From: JBMYYR01 sp049609625
Lineage (GTDB): Bacteria; Bacteroidota; Bacteroidia; Flavobacteriales; CAJXXR01
Reading direction: 5' to 3'
NCBI GenBank assembly: GCA_049609625.1
Contig: JBMYYR010000041.1
Coordinates: 1 to 16,327, forward strand
Length of the DNA stretch: 16,327 nt
Below, piece by piece: positions 8,100 through 14,854 of the stretch; the stretch's first letter is position 1; the number at the start of each line of letters is the position of its first letter. Under the pieces are notes generated by a model. It worked only from the letters and a program-made list of their open reading frames with translations. It made no database searches and was not told the DNA's origin. Made by a program: the position numbers and the translations under genes.

Positions 8100-8366
8100 T
8101 TATTTTTTAATGTATGTGGTGTAAATCCAAGTCAGGGTAAAGGTAGGAATAAAATCAAAACCTAGACTAGATTCTTCGATAAGGTTAATAATAGCGGCAA
8201 TGCCACCTTCTTTTTTGCCAAACATATAAAACAGAATGGCTGAAGAAACGGGCGCCCACAGCACATCAAAACCTTCGCCAATAAATGGAACAAGGTAGCT
8301 GAGATAGCCCATAGCATCTAGAAAAAGGCAGAGAAGAAGTTTATAGAATCGATTGGCTTTTGTCAT
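8100..8366 (-). CDS. Small conserved membrane protein, function unknown
   Basis: An 88-residue protein without a recognised domain. It starts with a basic N-terminus (MTKANRFYK) and has two or three hydrophobic stretches (about 8-27, 36-50 and 71-86). Conserved-looking polar residues lie inside or next to the membrane regions: Asp17, the SYLVPFIGEG turn (23-32), DVLWAP (34-39), IEESSLGFDF (63-72) and IPTFTLTWIY (73-82). I recall similar short proteins with the pattern D..G..SY..P..GE..D..WAP in flavobacterial genomes, but cannot confirm that here. The ATG at 8364-8366 is the first gene of the unit that continues with dapF 6 nt later. Coding status is supported by the tight spacing and the coherent membrane pattern; no function is assigned. 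Confidence 0.75.
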   Translation of the reverse strand: MTKANRFYKLLLCLFLDAMGYLSYLVPFIGEGFDVLWAPVSSAILFYMFGKKEGGIAAIINLIEESSLGFDFIPTFTLTWIYTTYIKK

Positions 8367-8598
8367 GATTTAGAGTAGTGGATTGCGGAAAGGAATTGCG
8401 GTTTTTTAAACACTAAATTACAATGTTTAATGGGTGTTTATTAATTGTGATACAGTGAGTTAGGGATACTGGTCTAATAAGTTGTCAGAAAAAAATGTAT
8501 ATATTATTGTCTAGTGTAGTCATAAAATAGTTTTATTCATAAAGGCGTTTCGGATAGAATATGGAGGCCTATTTAGTGTAAATTCTTGTTTGATTTTC
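8367..8598. other. 232-bp intergenic spacer, no gene seen
   Basis: AT-rich spacer between the mpl stop codon and the small membrane protein start. It should carry the end of the mpl transcript and the promoter for the dapF unit. On the minus strand I find no TAnnTTTG box and no convincing stem-loop followed by a T tract. Both strands contain only very short open frames. Confidence 0.6.
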
Positions 8599-9966
8599 TT
8601 AGTTGAAAGATAACAAATCTAAACCAGCAAACTGACCCGAACTCATAAATAGAAATACGCTTGGTTTGGTTTGATTTGATTTTCGATGTTTTAAGGCTTG
8701 TTCTAAATCTTCTTTTTGGCTATAAATCGCTAAGTCATCACATTGGAATGCTTGACGAATATAATCAGCATCTAAAGCTTCCATTTGTTTGATTTCTAAT
8801 GCTTTTGGACTATAAAAAAGAATAGGCGAGGGGATGCCATCAAAACAAGACTTGTAGTTTGGCAAGAACGATTTGGACAAGCTACTGTAGGTATGAAGCT
8901 CCAAAACAACATGCAAATCTGCATCTTTAAATTGTGTTTTTACTGCTTCTACGCAAGCTTTTACTTTGGATGGTGAGTGGGCAAAATCTCGATAAACTAA
9001 GCGATGTTCTGATTGATGAATCAAGCTCAAACGTTTGTCTGCACCCTCAAAATTTTGGATGGATTTTACAATCTTTTCTTCCTGATAACCAAGTGCTTGA
9101 AGAACCAAATTGGCAGCCTGAAAATTCATTAAATTATGCGCGCCAAAGAATTTTATGGCTAAGGCCTGATGTTGAAACTCCAAAAAAGTTTGTCCGTTTT
9201 TGATATGGTGTTTTGCTGTCGTATAAGCCACTTTTTGTATATCGTGTTCGATGGAATTTACCAAATCAGAAAGTACAACATCATCTTGATTATAGAACAG
9301 AACTCCTCCAGGCTCTATACTCAGCACAAATGCTTTGAAGGTCTCCAAATACGAATCAAAAGTTGGGAAGACGTTGATGTGATCCCAGGCAATGCCAGTC
9401 AAAACAGCGATTTGAGGTTTATACCACAAAAACTTTGACCTACGATCGATAGGCGAAGATAGGTATTCATCTCCTTCCAGCACAATTAGTTGAGCTTCAG
9501 AAGATAAGCTTACCATTCGATCAAAATTTTTCAGCTGAGCTCCAACCATATAATCAACGTTTTGAAGGCCAGAACATTGTTCAATGCAATGCAGAATCAT
9601 TGAGGTTGTTGTTGTTTTTCCGTGGCTTCCGCCAATCACTACTCTGGTTTTGTTTTGGCAAGTTGAATAGATAAATTCGGGATAGGATTGAATAGTTAAA
9701 CCCAAAGTTTGAGCGGCCAAAAGCTCTGGGTTGTCGGGCTTGGCGTGCATGCCCAAAATAACCACATCTAGTCCAGAATGTATCCGGCTGGCAGACCAAC
9801 CCATCGTTTTGGGTAGCAAACCTTGAGCGTTTAAACGGCTTCGAGAAGGTTCAAAAATTTGATCATCAGAACCTGTTACTTCATGACCTAAGGCTTTGAG
9901 TTCTAGGGCTAAATTGTGCATCGCCGATCCGCCAATGGCAATTAAATGTATGTGTTGTTTCGTCAT
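8599..9966 (-). CDS. mpl: UDP-N-acetylmuramate:murein-peptide ligase (Mpl-type Mur ligase)
   Basis: An ATP-dependent ligase that attaches recycled murein peptide (L-Ala-gamma-D-Glu-meso-DAP) to UDP-MurNAc, allowing cell-wall peptide reuse. With the ATG at 9964-9966 the protein has 455 residues. The N-terminal Rossmann domain starts HIHLIAIGGSAMHNLA (5-20), the typical Mpl opening. The ATP P-loop is GSHGKTTTT (113-121), the Mur-family acidic segment is EGDEY (164-168), and the C-terminal domain has KRLSLI (311-316) and the substrate-contacting DFAHSPSKV (327-335). A GTG at 9985-9987 would add seven residues (MEKIKNN); I prefer the ATG because the extension is poorly conserved-looking and the Rossmann strand then begins at the usual distance. 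MurC is the main alternative, but SAMHNLA in place of the MurC-type GIGMSG pattern favours Mpl. Confidence 0.9.
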   Translation of the reverse strand: MTKQHIHLIAIGGSAMHNLALELKALGHEVTGSDDQIFEPSRSRLNAQGLLPKTMGWSASRIHSGLDVVILGMHAKPDNPELLAAQTLGLTIQSYPEFIYSTCQNKTRVVIGGSHGKTTTTSMILHCIEQCSGLQNVDYMVGAQLKNFDRMVSLSSEAQLIVLEGDEYLSSPIDRRSKFLWYKPQIAVLTGIAWDHINVFPTFDSYLETFKAFVLSIEPGGVLFYNQDDVVLSDLVNSIEHDIQKVAYTTAKHHIKNGQTFLEFQHQALAIKFFGAHNLMNFQAANLVLQALGYQEEKIVKSIQNFEGADKRLSLIHQSEHRLVYRDFAHSPSKVKACVEAVKTQFKDADLHVVLELHTYSSLSKSFLPNYKSCFDGIPSPILFYSPKALEIKQMEALDADYIRQAFQCDDLAIYSQKEDLEQALKHRKSNQTKPSVFLFMSSGQFAGLDLLSFN

Positions 9967-10065
9967 GTTGTTTTTTATTTTTTCCACAGCTATTTTTCTG
10001 CTTGAATGTGTTTAGATGGATCAGAACTCACGGATTTCGACAAGTTTTTGGAGTTTAAACTCAGG

Positions 10066-10278
10066 TCAATCTAGGCGTTTTGGGAGTATAAATCCGATAG
10101 CTAAACTGAAGTTGGGATCTAAGCTATGGCTCAAGAGTAGACCCATATTCAAAACTATTTTTTTTACTGCAATGGTGTTGTGGAGACCAAGCGTCAGTCC
10201 TCCTATGGTGTATTTTATGTTGTGGAAGTCGTCATCATTCTTGTTTGCTTTAACGTGTTGGGTTTTGAAAAAAAAGTA
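10066..10278 (-). pseudogene. Likely C-terminal remnant of an outer-membrane beta-barrel protein
   Basis: The minus strand holds 70 sense codons followed by TGA (10066-10068), with no start codon at the front: an in-frame TAA stands just upstream at 10279-10281 and the only ATG is internal. The translation is protein-like: after a charged stretch (KANKNDDDFHN) come alternating hydrophobic strands IKYTIGGLTLGLHNTIAV, KKIVLNMGLLLSHSL and the ending DPNFSLAIGFILPKRLD. Glycine-rich paired beta-strands like these are typical of the last two hairpins of outer-membrane barrels. A run of eight T lies near the broken end (10268-10275), and a second frame carries LKSVKLIPAFNTFF just upstream, so a frameshift may have split the frame. 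The rest of such a gene is not upstream, where an intact gene ends at 10321, so a decayed remnant fits best. An overlapping plus-strand frame (10016-10282) has no recognisable character. Confidence 0.45.
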
Positions 10279-10320
10279 TTAAAAGCGGGAATAAGTTTAA
10301 CGGATTTGAGTTTACAAACT

Positions 10321-10680
10321 TTATTCAATTTTTTGTATTTTGCCTGAAAATTTAACCAATAAATTAGATGATTTTTTTGGCGACAAGCTCAAATCATCAT
10401 CATTTCCGAAACCAACGCCACAAAAGTAGAGTTCGGCAGATTTGCTTTTGGCGTGGAGTTTCATGGCTTCCATCCAAATGGTGTCGTAGGTTTCTGGGTC
10501 GTCGGGATAGCAAACGTGTTTGACCAAAACAAAAGCCAATTGTTTGTTGATATGACAAACAAATTGCGGATTTTTCTTCAAGCCACTTTCGATAGCCAAA
10601 AACTCAAAACCTTTCTTTTCCAACACTTTTCCTACAGTGGTCATGGCGAGCTGATGGAGTTCTTGATCGGTGTAATGCAT
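10321..10680 (-). CDS. Conserved small protein (flavobacterial 'NqrF-like' short protein), function unknown
   Basis: A 119-residue soluble protein. Its pattern, with ELHQLAMTTVGKVLEKKGFEFLAI near the start (7-30), NPQFVC (37-42), FVLVKHVCYPDDPETYD (50-66) and a late YFCGVGFGNDDD stretch (85-96), matches short Bacteroidota proteins that I recall being labelled 'Na+-translocating NADH-quinone reductase subunit F' in databases. It lacks everything real NqrF needs: a membrane anchor, the four-cysteine [2Fe-2S] motif and an FAD/NADH domain, and it is under a third of NqrF length. It is better described as a conserved protein of unknown function, perhaps an alpha/beta fold similar to a restriction-endonuclease-like core, though I cannot show this. 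It starts 6 nt after the polymerase gene and is the last intact gene of that unit. Confidence 0.75.
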   Translation of the reverse strand: MHYTDQELHQLAMTTVGKVLEKKGFEFLAIESGLKKNPQFVCHINKQLAFVLVKHVCYPDDPETYDTIWMEAMKLHAKSKSAELYFCGVGFGNDDDLSLSPKKSSNLLVKFSGKIQKIE

Positions 10681-10686
10681 TGGTTT

Positions 10687-12144
10687 TTAGTTTAATGAGT
10701 TACGCTTTTTGTGTCGGCTCCCGATAACAATCAGCATACTGACGCCAATCCATAGTGGTACAGCGCATTTGTCGGTGTCCAAATAATTATTCAATAAACC
10801 ATGAATAAAATAACTGATGATGGCCAATAAAATGCCCATCACAATGTGTTGCTCTTCTTTGGATTCCAGTTGGTGATACAGTTTGATGCCATAGCTTAGG
10901 GTGATGATGAGAAAAGTCAGCAATCCGGCCAATCCAAGCCATCCTGATTCGGATAGAGTACCTAAAAATTCGCTGTGGGCGTTTCCGCGATTTCCGGTAT
11001 TGGTAGAAATGAGCGAGCGTGTATACGATTTTTGATGTGCCGAATATTGAAACTGGTAGGTGCCTGGACCCCAGCCTACTACTGGGCGTTCTTCCCAGAG
11101 CTCGATGGCGCAAAACCATCGATTAAGGCGTTCGAGATTGGAAGCGTCGGTAGAAATATTTGAAACTGAGCTGACGTGTTCGCTAAAATTTGCGGATGAA
11201 TCTTGAGAATTTTTGTTGAGCGCAAAATAAATTTCTGTCCAAAAACTAACTAAAACAAGAAGAACTGTTGCGGTTGAAATGAATAAAAACCGAAATGAAA
11301 TTCTTAGTTTCATGATAGCATAAACCACAAGTGCGCATAGAATACTTAGCCAAGCTGCTCGGGTAAATGAGAAAATAATACCTGCTATTAAGATTAGTGT
11401 CAGCATCAGAAAATACAATCTGGTGATTGGATTTAGCTTTACATTAAAGATATTAAAGACTGATAGAAAAGCAATTAGAGTAATTGAAGCACCATAAACC
11501 GTATGATCCTTGTAGAATGGTTGCATGACAAAATGGGCAGCATGCAGCTCCATACCTTCCAAAACAAAACGACTAATGGTATACAAAACAACCAAAGCGG
11601 CACTTGTTGAAAGCAGTAAAATAAATTTATGATAATTCAGGTTGGTTTGTTTGAAAAACAGATAGCCTAAAATTAATGGCGGCAGCATTAGCCAAAGTCG
11701 TGAGAGAAAGAATTTGAAGGAAACAATCGGCATTTCGCTCGTGATGCTCGTAAAAAATATCGTGAACAAATAGATGCTGATACCAATAAAAATAGGATGA
11801 CTCAAAAGTGGCTTAAAGACATCGAAATAGAACAGGAGTTTGTAGCTTGCAAAAGCCAGTAGTGCAATCAAAACGGCTTCGGAAGGCAGAAACAATTCGA
11901 CACCCAAAGCGTTGTGAAAGCCCAACATTTCTAAACTTGTGGAAAGCGGCACACTAAAGGCCAAAAACAAAAACAGCAAATCGACCCGAAAGATATACCA
12001 ATAGAGACCACACAAGGCCACGGGAAGCAGCAAGGCGTAGTGTTCTTTGTTTTGTTTGATGAAATAAACAATCAAAAACGTAAGAAAAATCGCCAAAAGC
12101 AAAGGGAGTTGCTTTTGGAAAGCTTTTAATATGTTTTGAAGCAC
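10687..12144 (-). CDS. O-antigen ligase/polymerase family membrane protein (Wzy-like)
   Basis: A polytopic inner-membrane protein with roughly 11-12 hydrophobic helices that polymerises or ligates lipid-linked polysaccharide repeat units on the periplasmic side. It carries the Wzy_C/WaaL-type signature: a large periplasmic loop followed by GWGPGTY (357-363) and NAHSEFL (388-394), with FSFTRAAW (258-265) earlier. The first ATG in frame lies far inside the membrane region, so the start is not ATG. Candidates are GTG 12142-12144 (485 aa, used here), TTG 12151-12153 directly behind the wzz stop, and TTG 12202-12204 (505 aa, overlapping wzz by 50 nt). The first two fit the operon spacing better. 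With Wzz and Wzx next door a Wzx/Wzy polysaccharide route is likely; polymerase versus ligase cannot be decided from sequence alone. Confidence 0.87.
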   Translation of the reverse strand: MLQNILKAFQKQLPLLLAIFLTFLIVYFIKQNKEHYALLLPVALCGLYWYIFRVDLLFLFLAFSVPLSTSLEMLGFHNALGVELFLPSEAVLIALLAFASYKLLFYFDVFKPLLSHPIFIGISIYLFTIFFTSITSEMPIVSFKFFLSRLWLMLPPLILGYLFFKQTNLNYHKFILLLSTSAALVVLYTISRFVLEGMELHAAHFVMQPFYKDHTVYGASITLIAFLSVFNIFNVKLNPITRLYFLMLTLILIAGIIFSFTRAAWLSILCALVVYAIMKLRISFRFLFISTATVLLVLVSFWTEIYFALNKNSQDSSANFSEHVSSVSNISTDASNLERLNRWFCAIELWEERPVVGWGPGTYQFQYSAHQKSYTRSLISTNTGNRGNAHSEFLGTLSESGWLGLAGLLTFLIITLSYGIKLYHQLESKEEQHIVMGILLAIISYFIHGLLNNYLDTDKCAVPLWIGVSMLIVIGSRHKKRNSLN

Positions 12145-12154
12145 GGTTTTCAAG

Positions 12155-13171
12155 CTAAAGTTCGGCTTTGAGTTCCTTGATGGCTTTGTTGAAATACAGG
12201 ACAAGTAGAGTGCTTACTAAACTCAATATTAGGCTTGCCAAAACAATAAGCCAGCGAATGGGGTAGCTTTTTTTGAGTGCCGGAAGGGCTTTGTTTATCA
12301 CAAAGCTAGACGCCATATTGTATTGGTTATCAAGCTTCATGTTGGCTAGTTGTACGCGGGTAACTTCTAAAGATTCGTGAAGATTTTCGATTTTTTGTTC
12401 AATAAAAAACCAAACTGGTGCTTGTTGTCCAAGTGCTTTCATGTCGGCTTTGAGGCGTTTTGCTCCTGCCAAATTATTGTTTCTAAGGGCAATTCCATAT
12501 TGCTCGGTCAGGCGTTCGGCTTGCAGCTCCAGAGAGGTATAGCCTTCTTCAAACATCGGCTTGGCGTAGGTGTTCAGCGAGTCGATTTCATTCAAAACGT
12601 CTTGATAATAATTTTGAAGAATTTGATAGGCTTCCGCCGAGCGTTTTTTTCTGACATCGCTATTGACTTTATCTCCCAATTCTACTATACGATTGGCAAT
12701 CATTGCCGCTGTATCTATCTGATAATCGGTTACTTCTATTTCTATTGCTAGATATTCATTTTTGCTTATCGAGACGTGTTTTCCGTATAGATAATCGAGT
12801 AATTTGGCGTAGGCTTCGTCTTTGGGATTGAGTTTATAATGCGCACCAAGATTAAATTCTTTGATGATTTGTTCTTTGATGGCATCAGAATTTAAGACTT
12901 GAATCAGCTGCTCTGTTTCTTCTTCTAATCCAAATTCCATCACATTTTTTCGATACGGATTGTCTTCAACCGTAAGGGCTTGCGAGATAGATGGCGTGGT
13001 GGTGGCATACACTACGGCGGTCGATTTGAATTTTTGACGAATGAAACTTGGACCCGAAAAAATGGCCGAAAGAATCAGGGCAACAACAGAAACAATAAGA
13101 AACGTTTTTCGGTGTTTCCAAACAAAAATAATCAGATCACGTGATTGAAACATAGAGTTTTGCTTTTCCAT
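12155..13171 (-). CDS. Wzz-family polysaccharide chain-length regulator
   Basis: A polysaccharide co-polymerase that sets chain length of the Wzy product. From the ATG at 13169-13171 it has 338 residues: a short cytoplasmic N-terminus, TM1 at about 23-43, a large periplasmic region with predicted coiled helices (about 140-290), the proline-containing segment PALKKSYPIRW (297-307) typical just before TM2, TM2 at about 307-327 and a basic C-terminus. There is no C-terminal BY-kinase domain and no Walker motif, so it is the Wzz rather than Wzc type. A TTG at 13181-13183 would add four residues; the ATG is preferred and sits 24 nt after a TATATTTG promoter box. The gene ends about 10 nt before the polymerase start, and the flippase gene stops 77 nt upstream. 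Confidence 0.88.
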   Translation of the reverse strand: MEKQNSMFQSRDLIIFVWKHRKTFLIVSVVALILSAIFSGPSFIRQKFKSTAVVYATTTPSISQALTVEDNPYRKNVMEFGLEEETEQLIQVLNSDAIKEQIIKEFNLGAHYKLNPKDEAYAKLLDYLYGKHVSISKNEYLAIEIEVTDYQIDTAAMIANRIVELGDKVNSDVRKKRSAEAYQILQNYYQDVLNEIDSLNTYAKPMFEEGYTSLELQAERLTEQYGIALRNNNLAGAKRLKADMKALGQQAPVWFFIEQKIENLHESLEVTRVQLANMKLDNQYNMASSFVINKALPALKKSYPIRWLIVLASLILSLVSTLLVLYFNKAIKELKAEL

Positions 13172-13195
13172 ATAACTAAACAAATTTTAAACCTG

Positions 13196-13203
13196 CAAAT
13201 ATA
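13196..13203 (-). promoter_or_regulatory. Candidate -7 box upstream of the Wzz gene
   Basis: The minus strand reads TATATTTG, identical to the -7 box of the tRNA promoter and a perfect TAnnTTTG. It ends 24 nt before the preferred Wzz ATG, leaving room for a short leader. No TTTG is visible 19 nt upstream, where the bases read GGTC, so the -33 element is weak or absent. It could give the wzz-wzy-small protein genes a promoter separate from the flippase gene. Confidence 0.5.
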
Positions 13204-13248
13204 GCTTGTGTTCCCGTGTTTTGACCTAGAATCTGAAACTTTTTCGGT

Positions 13249-14691
13249 TTATTGATCATTTTTAATGACATAGACCATCTTTTTTATCGGAATCATACCT
13301 AAAACAAAGGCAAAACCGAAAGCAACCGTAAAGAATACAAGAGCAGCCCAAAGCCAGTTTTCGATAAATTGATCGGCATAATTTGCCAAAATTAATGTCC
13401 CCAATATAAACACGAAAAATTGACTGTAGGTTTTTAGATTGATGTTGAATTTAAAGATTTTAACACACATAATAATCTGAATAACAGAGACTAAGAATTG
13501 AGTAATCAAACTAGCCACGGCAGAACCCAAGGCTTGCCATTTGGGAATAAGAATGTAGTTTAGAGCAATGTTGACAAACACCGCCACGGTAGCCAAAATG
13601 TTGAGTTGTTTTAGGTTTCCGTTTGCCGTAAGGAGCGTTCCGAACACAAAGGTGCTCGAAATAAACACAAAACAAAGCATCAAAGTCGTGAAGAGGTTTT
13701 CGGATTGTGGACTTAAATCAAGATAGCGCCAATCTAAAATTTCTAAACCAAACTGGTAGGTTAAAATGGCAATGATAACCGAACCCGAAAAAATAAGTTT
13801 AAACGACATATCAACCAGACCTTTGAGGCAGCTTTTGTCTTTGATCATTTTAGAAAAAATAGGAAATAGCAGCACAGAAAACATGTAGGCAACCATATTT
13901 CCGGCTTCAAAAAAACGATAGGATTGAGCATAAAAACCAGCTTGTTCTCTACCGTCGGGCAACATTTTCTCTAACATCACAGAATCGCTTCGGTAATAGA
14001 AGGTCATCAACAAAACGAGCAAAGCAAAAGGAAAACTTTGTTTGAAAATAGCCAAAGTAAACAATCGGTTTAGGCGCGGACGAATAAATTTTGAACGCTT
14101 CCAAACCCAATACAGCGCAAACAAAAAGGTTACAAAATAAGAAACGGTTTGGGCATAAATAAACCATTCAATCTGAAAATGTTGTTCGGTCAGATTGCCA
14201 TAAAACAAAACCAAACAGATGAGAATCATCAAAAAGCGATCGAGTACAGAAATGAGACTGTCTTTTGTAAATTGCTGAGCACCAGACAAATTAGACCTTA
14301 GATAAAGTGTCAGGGCTGCAATACCTTGATTTACAGACAATAGAAACAACATTTTGAGTGCTTCGTCGGAATAATTCCATAAAAAACCAGCCAAAAGCGT
14401 AAACAAAATATAGACCGCAACCAAGACCAGTTTTAGACTAATGATATTCGAAAAATATTTTGAAAACACTTGCTCATTTTGAGCTATGTGTCTGGTATTA
14501 AAACTATTGATTCCTAAATCGAGAAAGACATTAAACAGAAAAGCAAAATTGAACAAACTAAAATATAAGCCGTAAGTTTCTGCTCCAACTCGGTTGATAA
14601 TCTCAGCATCGATTCCTAAAATATAGAATGGCTTGATTAAAAAATTGAGAAAAAGTAAAAAGAATAAGTTTGTTAAAAATTTCTTTTGCAT
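13249..14691 (-). CDS. Polysaccharide flippase (Wzx/MOP superfamily)
   Basis: A 480-residue polytopic membrane protein with about 14 hydrophobic helices, the size and layout of MOP-exporter flippases. It moves lipid-linked oligosaccharide units from the cytoplasmic to the periplasmic face of the inner membrane. Typical features are the N-terminal GAETYGLYFSLFNFAFLFNVFLDLG region (37-61), where a tyrosine-rich helix is followed by a conserved DLG, the charged RSDSVMLEKMLPDGREQAGFYA-like segment (229-250) and an NYILIPKWQALGSAVASL segment in the C-terminal half. The ATG at 14689-14691 faces the divergent glycosyltransferase across a 163-bp spacer. Together with the downstream Wzz-like and Wzy-like proteins it completes the three membrane components of a Wzx/Wzy pathway. 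Confidence 0.9.
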   Translation of the reverse strand: MQKKFLTNLFFLLFLNFLIKPFYILGIDAEIINRVGAETYGLYFSLFNFAFLFNVFLDLGINSFNTRHIAQNEQVFSKYFSNIISLKLVLVAVYILFTLLAGFLWNYSDEALKMLFLLSVNQGIAALTLYLRSNLSGAQQFTKDSLISVLDRFLMILICLVLFYGNLTEQHFQIEWFIYAQTVSYFVTFLFALYWVWKRSKFIRPRLNRLFTLAIFKQSFPFALLVLLMTFYYRSDSVMLEKMLPDGREQAGFYAQSYRFFEAGNMVAYMFSVLLFPIFSKMIKDKSCLKGLVDMSFKLIFSGSVIIAILTYQFGLEILDWRYLDLSPQSENLFTTLMLCFVFISSTFVFGTLLTANGNLKQLNILATVAVFVNIALNYILIPKWQALGSAVASLITQFLVSVIQIIMCVKIFKFNINLKTYSQFFVFILGTLILANYADQFIENWLWAALVFFTVAFGFAFVLGMIPIKKMVYVIKNDQ

Positions 14692-14842
14692 ACCAAAAAC
14701 GACCTAAAAATTGAAAGCTGAACGCCTAAAAAATAAATTAAAAATCCAGTACAAAATAGCACAAAACATTGAGCTCTTCATTTGAAACGCCAAAACAATA
14801 ACTTTAGTATTTAATACGCAATAAAAACCGCAACTAAATGCT

Positions 14843-14850
14843 TATTTTTG
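14843..14850 (+). promoter_or_regulatory. Candidate -7 box of the glycosyltransferase-rnhB unit
   Basis: The plus strand reads TATTTTTG, matching TAnnTTTG, and is followed by only four bases (CGCC) before the GTG start at 14855. The transcript would therefore start at or almost at the start codon. The -33 region shows no TTTG. The same arrangement, including the same TATTTTTG sequence, stands before trmD. Confidence 0.5.
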
Positions 14851-14854
14851 CGCC

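Noticed and set aside
8367..8598. Possible small RNA or riboswitch in the 232-bp spacer upstream of the dapF unit
   Set aside because: No strong stem-loops, no known lysine-riboswitch elements and no clear promoter box could be recognised by eye.
10016..10282. 88-codon plus-strand open frame starting at ATG
   Set aside because: Its translation has no family character, is rich in S, W and F, and lies antisense to the more convincing beta-barrel-like minus-strand frame; no promoter box precedes it.
12377..12751. 124-codon plus-strand open frame inside the Wzz gene
   Set aside because: It is antisense to a clearly recognisable Wzz protein; the length is explained by constrained codons on the other strand.
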